This document shows, piece after piece, positions 1-8,766 of a DNA stretch of 64,000 nucleotides. Position 1 is the stretch's first letter; each line of letters begins with the position of its first letter. The notes under the pieces are model-generated. The model was given only the letters and a program-made list of their open reading frames with translations, ran no database searches and was not told the origin of the DNA. The position numbers and the translations under genes were made by a program. Source of the DNA: Flavobacterium sp. Sd200 (lineage in GTDB: Bacteria; Bacteroidota; Bacteroidia; Flavobacteriales; Flavobacteriaceae); the NCBI RefSeq assembly GCF_009826935.1, contig NZ_WUMN01000001.1, forward strand, positions 1,116,001 through 1,180,000, written 5' to 3'.

Positions 1-41
1 TTGAAATTAAGTTAAATTGGGTTCTTGGGTTAATCACAACA

Positions 42-106
42 CAAATTTGATTTATTAAAACCACCACGGGGTATTAATATATTCGTTTGTAGGGGTATGA
101 ATGTAC
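42..106 (-). promoter_or_regulatory. HTCS-type operator-promoter, copy 5 (for a gene left of the window)
   Basis: On the minus strand the site starts GTACATTCATACCCCTACA at base 106, and TTTG follows exactly 61 bp downstream (bases 45-42). Both features match the four other copies in this locus (4455-4519 minus, 4651-4715, 8682-8746, 12532-12596). It lies beyond the HTCS stop codon and points leftward, so it should drive a gene that starts left of base 1. That is an inference; a SusC-like gene would be usual for such a locus. The bases before TTTG are CAAA, not TAnn. Confidence 0.6.
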
Positions 107-146
107 TACAACGATTAAGTAAATGTGTTACAACAATTTACATCCC

Positions 147-195
147 AAAAAAAATCCCCTTTGATACATTTATCTATCAAAAGGGATGTTTTTAT
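147..195 (-). terminator. Rho-independent terminator after the HTCS gene
   Basis: Bases 154-166 pair with 175-187 (13-bp stem, one mismatch, 8-nt loop). An A-run at 147-153 becomes a U-tract in the leftward transcript. A T-rich stretch on the other side could make it bidirectional. Confidence 0.75.
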
Positions 196-213
196 ACCCT
201 ATTTTTCAGGTAG

Positions 214-3200
214 TTATTCTTTAGAGGTTTTATATTCGGTAGGCGAAAGCTTATACACTTTCCTGAACTCCCTGCTAAAATGTTTCCTGTCATTAAAGCC
301 AACCATAAATGCCACTTCCGAGATTGGATATGATGTGTTTAAAATAATGTCTGAAGCCTTTTTTAGTCGCAGGTTTTTAATAAGGTTTGCCACCGACTGA
401 CCCGTAAGCGCATTTACCTTTTTGTACAATATGGTACGGCTCATTCCAATTTCATTAACCAACATATTTACATCGAAGTCAGGGTTTTCAAGGTTGTTCT
501 CTATAACTTTCATCAGCTTTTTAATAAACTGCTCCTCGGGTGTTGAAAGTTTGTTAAGATCGGCATCTATAATAAAGTTTCCACTATACTTAAGCCTTAG
601 GGCTTCTTTAGACGAAAGCAGGTTTTCAACTGTAAGCCTTAATACCTTAATACTAAATGGTTTTGAGACATAAGCATCGGCACCTGTAGAAAGACCTTCT
701 ATTTTATTATCGGTAGATGCCTTTGCCGTTAGCAATACAACCGGAATGTGATTGGTGGTTTCATTGGTTTTTATGTAACGGCAAAGCTCCAGCCCATCCA
801 TTTCGGGCATCATAATATCGCTTACAACAAGATCCGGTATTTCTTTTTCAAGATACACTACCGCTTCTTTGCCGTTGCAAAATTCAACAACATTATACTC
901 TGCCTTCAATACGTTAAATATAAATTTGCGCACCTCATCATTATCTTCAACCACCATAACGGTTTTCTTGTCTTCATCAAAATCGTCGTTAACAATTTTA
1001 ATCTCATCCTCAAAAACAACCGGAGCTTTTGGCGGTACATTCTCTGCATCGATAAGATACGTATTCGCGTTCGAATTATTCTCTACTATCTGCTCGTTAG
1101 ATAAATGCTTATCACCCAATTGTAGTGCGATCTGGAAAACAGTATGCGCCCAGCTTTCCTTATCTTCAGGTATGCTTATCTCTCCTTTATGTAACTCCAC
1201 AATATTTTTAGATAATGCCAAACCTATACCGCTGCCCACGCTGTGTACACCTCTGTCATCTGCCTGGAAGAACCTGTTGAATATATTGTTCTTACTGCTC
1301 TCAGGTATACCTATACCGTTATCTTTAACTCTTATGTAAACTTTATTTTCCTGCGGAGTGCCCTGTTCTACAGCAAACACTATCTTGCCATTTTTTCGGG
1401 TAAATTTAAAAGCATTGGAAAGCAGGTTAAACACTACCTTTTCCATTTGGTTCTTATCAAAATAAACGTGTATGGCATTGGTATTCAATACAAATTTATA
1501 CTCAATATTTTTCTCTGCCGCTATGCCTTTAAACGACTCAAAAATTTCAAAACAAAACGATACAATGTCCTGCTTTTCACAATACAGTCTCATATGCCCT
1601 TTTTCAGCTTTTCTAAAATCAAGCAGTTCGTTAACCAGCTTTAAAAGCCTGTCGCTATTTTGCTGAATGGTTTTCAGCCTGTCTTCGGTCTCCTTATCGT
1701 TTTGGGACGATGCCAAAAGCTCTTCTACCGGACCTTTTATAAGCGTTAAAGGCGTTCTTATTTCATGAGATATATTTGTAAAAAAGTTAAGCTGCATATT
1801 AAAAATTTCCTGTTTGCGTTCGCTTTCCACATGTTCCAGGAACAGCTTTCTTTTAAGTTTCAACCTGTTGTTTATTATACGTACAACTACATATCCGGCA
1901 AGCACAGCCAGCATTGTATAAATAAGGTATGCCCACCAGGTTCTCCACCACGGTGGCAACACATTTATTTTTAATTCTTTTATATGGGTGTTCCAGCTAC
2001 TGTCTTCGTTTGTAGATTTTAATGAAAGTACATAAGTGCCGGGTGCAAGGTTAGAAATGTTTATACGGTTTTGGGTTCCGGTAGTGTGCCACTCATCTTT
2101 ACCCGAATCGTTATCAAGCTTATAGGCATATTTACTCTTTTTAGGATTAATGAAGTTCAGGCTGCTAAACTCTATGCCAATATAACCCTGGTCATAATTA
2201 ATTGTTATTTCGTCAGTCTCAGAAAAAGGTTTGCTTAATATCGAGTTTTCTTTGGCCGGCTCTACCACTTCGTTATTAACAATAAGCTTTGTCAATACTA
2301 TTTCTGTATCGTTAGGCGATTTTACAATAGCCTTTGGATTAAAAATAGTAAGCCCTTTCGATGCCCCAAAAACAAGCTGATTGCTATTTAGTTTAAGGCC
2401 GCAGTTATAAGAAAACTGTTTAACATTAACACCATCTTTAGCAGAGTATCGGGTTATTTCAAAATCAGAAAGCTTTAGCTTAGCCGATGCCTTAATTTTT
2501 ATTCTGTATAAAACATCTTCAGAACTTACCCATAAATTACCTTCAGCATCCTCGGTAATACCTTTAATAGCGGCATCGGTAAACCCACGGGCTTTGTTGA
2601 GGTCAAAAAAAGTTTCTGCTGCCTCATCCATGCAAAAAAGGCCGTCATAGTCTGCCCCTACCCACAATCTTCCTTTCGAATCGGTAAATAAGGTAGTAAG
2701 GCTGTTATTGCTAATGCGTTTTGGTGTACTTGTTCTGTAAAGCCTGGTTACCTTTTTTAGCTTTTTATCAAAAAAATTAAGTCCGTTCTGTGTAGCTATC
2801 CATATACCGTTTGGCCTGTTCTCTATATCCATTACAAAATTATCAGACAGCGAATTTTCAGATTCATCATCCCTGTAATTCTCCACACTGCCATTTTGCA
2901 ATACACGCTTTATTCCGTTTCCGTGTGTTCCCACCCAAATATCTGTACCGTCGGCCAATATTGATGTTATAGGACGTTCGTCTTCAACTTTTCCGTTAGC
3001 AGAAAGCGGAACGGGAGTAAACTTTTTATTTGATTTATCGAATTTGAATAACCCGTTATATGTGCCACATAGAACATAGTTACCCCTGTTTACAAGAGCT
3101 ACAATAAGGTTCTTGGTTTTCTTTTCATCCTTATTATCTACAATATAGGATGTTGATATTTTATTTTTTAGATCGAGGTAATTTAATCCACCGCCATAAG

Positions 3201-4344
3201 TACCTACCCATAAAGCATTATTATTTTCTTTTGCAAGAGCACTTACTATAGCATTATTTAAACCAAAACCGGGTTTTGGAGCCTCTCCTATTTTTGTAAA
3301 ATTGGCATTTGCCTTATTATAAAAATTTATACCTCCGGCACTGGTTCCAAGCCAAATGCAGCCATGCCTGTCTTTCAAAAAACATTTTACATCGTTATCT
3401 GTAAGGCTGTAATTGCTTAACGGATTATGCTTATATCTTGTAAAGTTTTTAGTCGACTTATTGTAAATACTTAATCCGTCTTTTGTTGCAAACCAAACAG
3501 TATTAGCATCGGCAATTATAATATCATTAATCCAATTAGACGAAATACTGTTCGAATCATTAAAACTGTACTCATAATGATAAACCACATTTGCACTTTT
3601 GCTGTATAAAAAAGTACCCTTGGTTTCGGTGGCAAGCCATAGGTCTCCATTGTTTTCTTTAATAACTTTCCAAACTTTAGCATTGAGCAATTCAGCATTT
3701 TTAGTAATAGCGTCAGGTAGTTTTTTTAGATCGGTGGTCAATGGGTCAAAACATTTTACACCTGTAGATGTCCCTACAATAACACCATAGTCTTTATCAT
3801 AGAACAACGAAAGCACTCTGCTTTGGTTCAATATAAAATTAGAATCGCTTTTTATATTATCAAGGAGGTTATTCTTTTTGTTAAGACGCTTTACCCCTCC
3901 AAAAGTGCCTATCCAAACAGTTTTATTTCCGTCTTCTGCAAAACAGCTAATGTAGTTTCTTCCACCTTTAACAGTAGAAACATCTACCTGCAAAAAATCA
4001 TTAGAGTTTTTTCTGAAAAGGTTTACTCCGTGGTTTGTTCCAATCCAAAGATTTTGGCCGCTGTCTTCAAAAATTACATTTACGTGATTATTGCTAAGGC
4101 TGTTTGCAACCTCCTTATTGCGCATGTAGCGCGAAAAACTGTAGCCGTCATATCTAAAAAGGCCATTCTCTGTGCCTATCCATATAAAACCCTTTTTATT
4201 TTGCACAATCCCGGATATCATGCTCGATGAAAAATCTTCATCATAATTTATCTGTTCAAAATGCAAACCTGTATTTTGAGCAGACAACATGAAGCAACTG
4301 CCCAAAAAAGCTATCATCAACAGCACATATTTATTTCCCCTCAT
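214..4344 (-). CDS. Hybrid two-component system sensor/regulator (HTCS) of the glycan locus
   Basis: The 1376-aa protein combines sensor kinase and transcription factor in one chain. Order: signal peptide (1-22), two-component propeller repeats (about 30-700, repeated WIGT/GLFRYDG-type blades), Y_Y_Y domain (about 730-795), one membrane segment (about 805-830), HisKA with His860 in SHEIRTPL, HATPase (about 955-1070), receiver with phospho-acceptor Asp1176 in SDIMMPEMDG, and a C-terminal AraC HTH (about 1270-1370). The periplasmic propeller of this family binds oligosaccharides and the AraC domain activates the linked glycan genes. It is divergent from the CBM6 lipoprotein gene. Its own promoter carries a copy of the locus-wide element (4455-4519), suggesting autoregulation. 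The ligand cannot be read from sequence; a beta-glucan is my inference from the linked GH3 enzymes. Confidence 0.95.
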   Translation of the reverse strand: MRGNKYVLLMIAFLGSCFMLSAQNTGLHFEQINYDEDFSSSMISGIVQNKKGFIWIGTENGLFRYDGYSFSRYMRNKEVANSLSNNHVNVIFEDSGQNLWIGTNHGVNLFRKNSNDFLQVDVSTVKGGRNYISCFAEDGNKTVWIGTFGGVKRLNKKNNLLDNIKSDSNFILNQSRVLSLFYDKDYGVIVGTSTGVKCFDPLTTDLKKLPDAITKNAELLNAKVWKVIKENNGDLWLATETKGTFLYSKSANVVYHYEYSFNDSNSISSNWINDIIIADANTVWFATKDGLSIYNKSTKNFTRYKHNPLSNYSLTDNDVKCFLKDRHGCIWLGTSAGGINFYNKANANFTKIGEAPKPGFGLNNAIVSALAKENNNALWVGTYGGGLNYLDLKNKISTSYIVDNKDEKKTKNLIVALVNRGNYVLCGTYNGLFKFDKSNKKFTPVPLSANGKVEDERPITSILADGTDIWVGTHGNGIKRVLQNGSVENYRDDESENSLSDNFVMDIENRPNGIWIATQNGLNFFDKKLKKVTRLYRTSTPKRISNNSLTTLFTDSKGRLWVGADYDGLFCMDEAAETFFDLNKARGFTDAAIKGITEDAEGNLWVSSEDVLYRIKIKASAKLKLSDFEITRYSAKDGVNVKQFSYNCGLKLNSNQLVFGASKGLTIFNPKAIVKSPNDTEIVLTKLIVNNEVVEPAKENSILSKPFSETDEITINYDQGYIGIEFSSLNFINPKKSKYAYKLDNDSGKDEWHTTGTQNRINISNLAPGTYVLSLKSTNEDSSWNTHIKELKINVLPPWWRTWWAYLIYTMLAVLAGYVVVRIINNRLKLKRKLFLEHVESERKQEIFNMQLNFFTNISHEIRTPLTLIKGPVEELLASSQNDKETEDRLKTIQQNSDRLLKLVNELLDFRKAEKGHMRLYCEKQDIVSFCFEIFESFKGIAAEKNIEYKFVLNTNAIHVYFDKNQMEKVVFNLLSNAFKFTRKNGKIVFAVEQGTPQENKVYIRVKDNGIGIPESSKNNIFNRFFQADDRGVHSVGSGIGLALSKNIVELHKGEISIPEDKESWAHTVFQIALQLGDKHLSNEQIVENNSNANTYLIDAENVPPKAPVVFEDEIKIVNDDFDEDKKTVMVVEDNDEVRKFIFNVLKAEYNVVEFCNGKEAVVYLEKEIPDLVVSDIMMPEMDGLELCRYIKTNETTNHIPVVLLTAKASTDNKIEGLSTGADAYVSKPFSIKVLRLTVENLLSSKEALRLKYSGNFIIDADLNKLSTPEEQFIKKLMKVIENNLENPDFDVNMLVNEIGMSRTILYKKVNALTGQSVANLIKNLRLKKASDIILNTSYPISEVAFMVGFNDRKHFSREFRKVYKLSPTEYKTSKE

Positions 4345-4454
4345 AACAAACTACATAAAATATTAAAACATAAATTAGGCAATACACAATAGCAAACGAT
4401 ATAGTAATACGTAAAAATAACTTTTTTACAACTTCTATACTTATATTTACATTA

Positions 4455-4519
4455 CAAATGTAGTTGTGAAACCCAAAAATATCCTGTCTGAATATCTGTT
4501 TTAAGGGGTGCATTTGTAC
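4455..4519 (-). promoter_or_regulatory. HTCS operator-promoter, copy 2 (HTCS gene)
   Basis: Minus-strand GTACAAATGCACCCCTTAA begins at 4519. The -7 element TACATTTG (4462-4455) is a perfect TAnnTTTG, with its TTTG 61 bp downstream of the first G. It lies 110-175 bp before the HTCS start codon. GTACAAAT and ACCCCTTA both recur in copy 3 with one base less between them. Confidence 0.7.
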
Positions 4520-4650
4520 ACTAAAAAAACTAAAAGAAAACGTTATAGCTACAGTATTAGCCATTTATCAAAAACAAACCGATTGAAATATAAAATTGAG
4601 GTATTCATTTTTTTATCGTTTAAAAATTAAAAAAATTATAAAAACATAAT

Positions 4651-4715
4651 GTACAATTTTGCCCCCAAACAAAAATTATTGCAACCCTGTGTCTTATTAT
4701 TATTTAAAATATTTG
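4651..4715 (+). promoter_or_regulatory. HTCS operator-promoter, copy 1 (CBM6 lipoprotein gene)
   Basis: GTACAATTTTGCCCCCAAAC starts at 4651. AATATTTG ends at 4715, with TTTG 61 bp from the first G. The start codon follows 45 bp later. No good -33 TTTG is visible, as expected for an activator-dependent promoter. Confidence 0.65.
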
Positions 4716-4759
4716 CTTAAAATTTAAACCTTAACTCAAACCCAAATAATCCTAAGACT

Positions 4760-6190
4760 ATGACGTTTAAAAATTACAGTTTTTTAAAATACCTGTCCCT
4801 GATTTCTCTATTTACGGTTTTAATACTTTCTTGTAGCGATGATGATGTTCGCACTGTAACCCTATACAGCAAAGGTGCAACCGAGGCCGAAGCATCTTCT
4901 ACAAACATTCGCTTTGGAGAGTCAGTAGACTTTACTTCAACATCCCGCAAAGCACTAACACTAAACTGGACATTTGCCGGTGGTAACCCATCTACCTCAA
5001 TAAACCCAAACGTAACGGTTGCATATGCCGCACCGGGAACCTACGAAGCTAAGCTTGTAGTAAAATATATTGACAACACTGTAGAAACCAAAACTTTTAG
5101 TATAGTAGTTAGGGGGATTGATGCTCCACTACCTTATGGTGGCACTGCCGCAACCATTGCGGGTGTAATTGAGGCCGAAAATTATGATCTTGGAGGTGAG
5201 GGTGTTGCCTATCACGACAATGAAGAAGACAACCTTGCTGTAAACAACGGAAGTGCTACATACAGAGAAGATGATGGAGTAGATATACAGGTTGCTACAG
5301 ATGCTACAGCAATAACCAACACCAATGCAGGCGAATGGGTTAACTATACTGTAAACGCTACTGTAGAAGGTACTTATGCTTTCGAATTTATGGTTGCATC
5401 CGGAGCGGCAACCGGAGGAAAATCAATCAGGTTACAGCTAATGAACCAAAGCACCGGGGCCACTACAAACCTGGGTGAAACAGGCAACTTTGCAAACACA
5501 GGTGGCTGGGATGTTTATACAGGCAAAACCGTTTCGGGCATAGTGTTGCCAGCAGGTTCAAACACAATACGTGTATTCTTTACAGGAGGAGATACCAATC
5601 TAGATAAAATAAATGTTACTGAAACGGTTCCGGCAGGTCCTATTGAAGGGCTTGGCGTATTTACGGAAAGAGCCATTACCAACACTAACCGCGGTGAAAC
5701 ACCTGTAAACAACGGAAGTTTTGTAATCACAACAGTATCTGAAGCTTATGAGGGCAGCCGTGCTTACTTATACCATTATGATCCGGTTAACTCCGGTAAT
5801 ACAGGTAATGGTTTTGCGCTTTCTATCATGGCTCCGGCAACATCTCCGCTTAATGCCTCTGCCTATGGCTTTTATAACATTGCCCTTAAAACCAGTACAA
5901 CTAAAAACTTAAGGCTTCGCATGAACACCAGCGCAGGCAACTACTGGATAACACTAAATTCCACCACCGATGCTACTTATGGCATGGCAAGAGATGGTGC
6001 ATGGCATGCGCTTAAAATTCCGGTGGCCGATTTTAAACTCAATGGCAACGGTGCAGCAATAACATCTAACCTTGATAAAATAACCGGAGTGCTTGTAATG
6101 CGTACCGACGATGCCGACTACGCCACTTACAGCACAACTGCCGGAGCATTTGACTGGTATGTAGACGATATTTATTTTTCTGTTGAATAG
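4760..6190 (+). CDS. Surface lipoprotein with PKD and CBM6 domains, glycan-binding
   Basis: This 476-aa protein has a lipoprotein signal with lipobox LILSC (Cys25). SDDD follows the cysteine, the acidic pattern linked to surface export in Flavobacteriia. A PKD domain spans about 38-118 and a CBM6-like domain about 125-288 (IEAENYD, GVAYHD, YREDDGVDI, AGEWVNYTV motifs). A C-terminal jelly-roll-like region (about 295-476) resembles the T9SS protein at 12630-13472. There is no catalytic domain, so it is probably a binding protein that captures polysaccharide at the cell surface, filling a SusE/F-like role. It is the first gene rightward of the HTCS and has its own operator-promoter and terminator. 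The exact ligand is unknown; CBM6 families bind xylan, beta-glucan or agarose. Confidence 0.85.
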   Translation: MTFKNYSFLKYLSLISLFTVLILSCSDDDVRTVTLYSKGATEAEASSTNIRFGESVDFTSTSRKALTLNWTFAGGNPSTSINPNVTVAYAAPGTYEAKLVVKYIDNTVETKTFSIVVRGIDAPLPYGGTAATIAGVIEAENYDLGGEGVAYHDNEEDNLAVNNGSATYREDDGVDIQVATDATAITNTNAGEWVNYTVNATVEGTYAFEFMVASGAATGGKSIRLQLMNQSTGATTNLGETGNFANTGGWDVYTGKTVSGIVLPAGSNTIRVFFTGGDTNLDKINVTETVPAGPIEGLGVFTERAITNTNRGETPVNNGSFVITTVSEAYEGSRAYLYHYDPVNSGNTGNGFALSIMAPATSPLNASAYGFYNIALKTSTTKNLRLRMNTSAGNYWITLNSTTDATYGMARDGAWHALKIPVADFKLNGNGAAITSNLDKITGVLVMRTDDADYATYSTTAGAFDWYVDDIYFSVE

Positions 6191-6212
6191 TAATTTTGAT
6201 TTCGACCATTTT

Positions 6213-6244
6213 AAACCGTGTAGTTTTACTTCACGGTTTTTATC
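6213..6244 (+). terminator. Terminator after the CBM6 lipoprotein gene
   Basis: AAACCGTG (6213-6220) pairs with CACGGTTT (6232-6239), followed by T's. A TATCTTTA sequence at 6241-6248, close to the -7 consensus, may start a new transcript for the GH3 gene at 6283. No copy of the GTACA operator is present here. Confidence 0.65.
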
Positions 6245-6282
6245 TTTAATAGCATAACTATAATCACCAAATCATAAGACGA

Positions 6283-8565
6283 ATGAACAAACCCACGGTA
6301 ATAGCAGGAATAATAGCCCTGTTTTCATTAACATTAAACGCACAAAGCAAAGCACACTTAGACAAAAAAAAGCCTATAGAAGAGCGCATTTTGTTGCTAA
6401 TGAAAGAAATGACCCTCGAAGAAAAAATAGGCCAGATGAACCAGTATAATGGCTTTTGGGATGTTACGGGCCCTGCTCCTCAGGGAGGTTCGTCTCAACT
6501 TAAGTACGAACACCTGCGCAAAGGTTGGGTAGGTTCTATGCTGTCGGTACGCGGTGTAAAACAGGTACGTGCTGTACAAAAAATAGCCGTGGAAGAAACC
6601 CGCCTTGGCATACCCCTCATTATTGGCTTTGATGTTATTCATGGATATAAAACCCTGAGCCCTATACCCCTTGCCGAAGCCGCAAGCTGGGATCTTGAAG
6701 CCATACGAAAATCGGCCGCCATTGCTGCCGATGAAGCATCGGCATCGGGCATTAACTGGACGTTTGCGCCATGTGTAGACATCTCTCAGGATGCACGCTG
6801 GGGCCGCGTCATGGAGGGAGCTGGTGAAGACCCTTATCTGGGCAGTAAAATAGCCGTGGCAAGGGTTAAGGGTTTTCAGGGAGAGAACCTTGGTGCCAAT
6901 AACACTATTGCTGCCTGCGCCAAACACTTTGCCGCTTATGGCTTTGCCGAATCGGGCAGAGATTATAACACTGTAGACATCAGTAACAGTAAGCTATACA
7001 ATACTGTGCTTCCTCCTTTTAAAGCCGCAAGCGATGCCGGAGCCCGAACCATGATGAACTCTTTTAATCTGCTAAATGGCGTTCCTGCAACCGGAAACAG
7101 CTTTTTGCAACGCGAAATACTTAAAGGCAAATGGCAATTTAAAGGTTTTGTAGTATCTGACTGGGCATCAATACGCGAAATGATAAATCATGGTTTTGCT
7201 AAAGACGGTGCTGAGGCTTCGTTAAAAGCCGTTACTGCCGGATCTGACATGGACATGGAATCATACCTGTATGTAGCTGAGTTGGCTAAGCTTGTTAACG
7301 AAAAAAAAGTAGATGTAGCTCTTATAGACAATGCCGTGCACAGAATATTGCGCGTAAAATTTGAACTTGGCCTGTTTGACGACCCATACAGGTATTGCGA
7401 TGAGAAACGTGAGAAAGCAGTTATTGGCAGTAAACAAAACCATGAAGGTGTACTGGATATGGCTAAAAAGTCTATCGTACTGCTTAAAAACGAGAACAAC
7501 CTACTGCCATTAAAGAAAAACGGACAAAAAATTGCACTCATTGGTGCACTAGCTGCCGATAAAAACAGTCCGTTGGGCAGTTGGCGCATAGCTTCTGATG
7601 ATAACACAGCGGTATCGGTTTTAGAGGGCATGCAGCAATATAAAGGCAACCAGCTTGTATATGAAAAAGGCACAGGCCTTACTATTGGTAAAACTACTTT
7701 TAAAGACGAACTCGTTTTTAATACCACAGACACCAGCGGATTTGAAGCTGCCAAAAATGTAGCCAAAAATGCCGATGTAGTAATAATGGTTTTAGGGGAG
7801 CATGGTTTTCAGAGTGGCGAAGGCCGCAGCCGCACAAACCTTGACCTGCCTGGCAACCAGCAGCAATTACTTGAAGAAATTTATAAAGTAAACAAAAACA
7901 TCGTGTTGGTTTTAAATAATGGCAGGCCGCTGGCATTACCCTGGGCAGAACAAAACATTCCGGCAATTGTAGAAGCATGGCATCTGGGCAGTCAAACAGG
8001 AAATGCAGTAGCACAGGTACTGTATGGCGATTATAACCCAAGCGGCAAACTGCCAATGTCTTTTCCACGCAGCGTGGGGCAGGTTCCTGTTTACTACAAT
8101 AACTACAGCACAGGACGCCCCGTTAATACCGATACAAACGTATTTTGGTCACACTACACCGACTCAGAAAAAACACCTTTATACCCTTTTGGCTACGGGC
8201 TAAGCTATACTACTTTTAAATATGCAAACCTTAAGCTTAACAAAACATCCTTTGCTAAGGGCGAAGCTGTAAAAGTATCGGTAGAAGTAACCAATACAGG
8301 AAATTATGATGGCAAAGAGGTGGTACAGCTTTATATTAGAGATGTAACAGGAAGTCTTGCAAGGCCGGTTAAAGAACTTAAAGGTTTTGAACTTACTGAA
8401 CTTAAAAAGGAACAAAGCAAAACGATAAACTTTACTCTTACAGAAGCTGAGCTTGGCTATTATGACAACAATGGTACTTTTATTATAGAGCCGGGACAGT
8501 TTAAAATTTTTGCAGGAACAAACTCTAACGAAGTACTGGAAGCAGAATTTGAACTGAAGCAATAA
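6283..8565 (+). CDS. bglX: GH3 beta-glucosidase (BglX-like), periplasmic
   Basis: The 760-aa protein has a signal peptide (about 1-21, cut after LNAQ), a GH3 N-terminal TIM barrel (about 30-390), a GH3 C-terminal alpha/beta sandwich (about 400-640) and a fibronectin-III-like end (about 670-755). Asp293 in VVSDWAS is the expected nucleophile; Glu513 in SGEGRSR is a likely acid/base. KHFAAYG and the GRDYN motif are typical. Enzymes of this group remove terminal beta-linked glucose from oligosaccharides. It lies between the surface lipoprotein and the GH-A hydrolase, which fits final degradation of imported oligosaccharides. It is a paralogue of the GH3 gene at 10261. The gene symbol is by family resemblance. 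Confidence 0.9.
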   Translation: MNKPTVIAGIIALFSLTLNAQSKAHLDKKKPIEERILLLMKEMTLEEKIGQMNQYNGFWDVTGPAPQGGSSQLKYEHLRKGWVGSMLSVRGVKQVRAVQKIAVEETRLGIPLIIGFDVIHGYKTLSPIPLAEAASWDLEAIRKSAAIAADEASASGINWTFAPCVDISQDARWGRVMEGAGEDPYLGSKIAVARVKGFQGENLGANNTIAACAKHFAAYGFAESGRDYNTVDISNSKLYNTVLPPFKAASDAGARTMMNSFNLLNGVPATGNSFLQREILKGKWQFKGFVVSDWASIREMINHGFAKDGAEASLKAVTAGSDMDMESYLYVAELAKLVNEKKVDVALIDNAVHRILRVKFELGLFDDPYRYCDEKREKAVIGSKQNHEGVLDMAKKSIVLLKNENNLLPLKKNGQKIALIGALAADKNSPLGSWRIASDDNTAVSVLEGMQQYKGNQLVYEKGTGLTIGKTTFKDELVFNTTDTSGFEAAKNVAKNADVVIMVLGEHGFQSGEGRSRTNLDLPGNQQQLLEEIYKVNKNIVLVLNNGRPLALPWAEQNIPAIVEAWHLGSQTGNAVAQVLYGDYNPSGKLPMSFPRSVGQVPVYYNNYSTGRPVNTDTNVFWSHYTDSEKTPLYPFGYGLSYTTFKYANLKLNKTSFAKGEAVKVSVEVTNTGNYDGKEVVQLYIRDVTGSLARPVKELKGFELTELKKEQSKTINFTLTEAELGYYDNNGTFIIEPGQFKIFAGTNSNEVLEAEFELKQ

Positions 8566-8583
8566 ACCCTATTAATTTATTTC

Positions 8584-8620
8584 AAAACGCTGTATGAACA
8601 TTTATACAGCGTTTTGTTGT
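8584..8620 (+). terminator. Terminator after the first GH3 gene
   Basis: AAAACGCTGTAT (8584-8595) and ATACAGCGTTTT (8604-8615) form a perfect 12-bp stem with an 8-nt loop, followed by a T-rich tail. Confidence 0.85.
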
Positions 8621-8681
8621 TTATAAGCACACAATCACACAGTTTAGGTGCGTTTGTAGCATCTTTACTCAATGCCTTATA

Positions 8682-8746
8682 GTACAAATAACCCCTTACA
8701 TAAGCATGTTTAAAGCCTTTAAGGCGTACGGAATTTTAAATCTTTG
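8682..8746 (+). promoter_or_regulatory. HTCS operator-promoter, copy 3 (GH-A hydrolase and GH3 genes)
   Basis: GTACAAATAACCCCTTACA starts at 8682, TAAGCAT lies at +19, and AATCTTTG ends at 8746 (TTTG at +61). The start codon is 20 bp further on. TAAGCAT at the same offset recurs in copy 4. Confidence 0.7.
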
Positions 8747-8766
8747 GATTATAAAATTCCAAAATA

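Larger units (their letters stand above)
4345..4759. other. Divergent regulatory region between HTCS and lipoprotein genes
   Basis: This 415-bp AT-rich spacer holds two oppositely oriented copies of the 65-bp operator-promoter (listed separately). A 14-bp word AAGAAAACGTTATA at 4534-4547 recurs exactly at 12514-12527. Short open frames here look like chance: no ribosome-binding context and low-complexity translation. Confidence 0.7.

Noticed and set aside
107..138. Direct repeat TACAACGATT / TACAACAATT, 22 bp apart, beside operator copy 5
   Set aside because: It has the right period for a regulator site but is not shared with the other operator copies, and AT-rich words of this size arise often here.
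4331..4564. 77-aa open frame upstream of the HTCS gene on the same strand
   Set aside because: It covers the HTCS promoter and operator, overlaps the HTCS start, and its translation looks like non-coding AT-rich sequence.
6397..6927. Long open frames antisense to the GH3, RND and TamB genes (for example 176 aa opposite the first GH3)
   Set aside because: They lie wholly inside strongly supported genes, have no family features, and follow from codon bias of the true strand.
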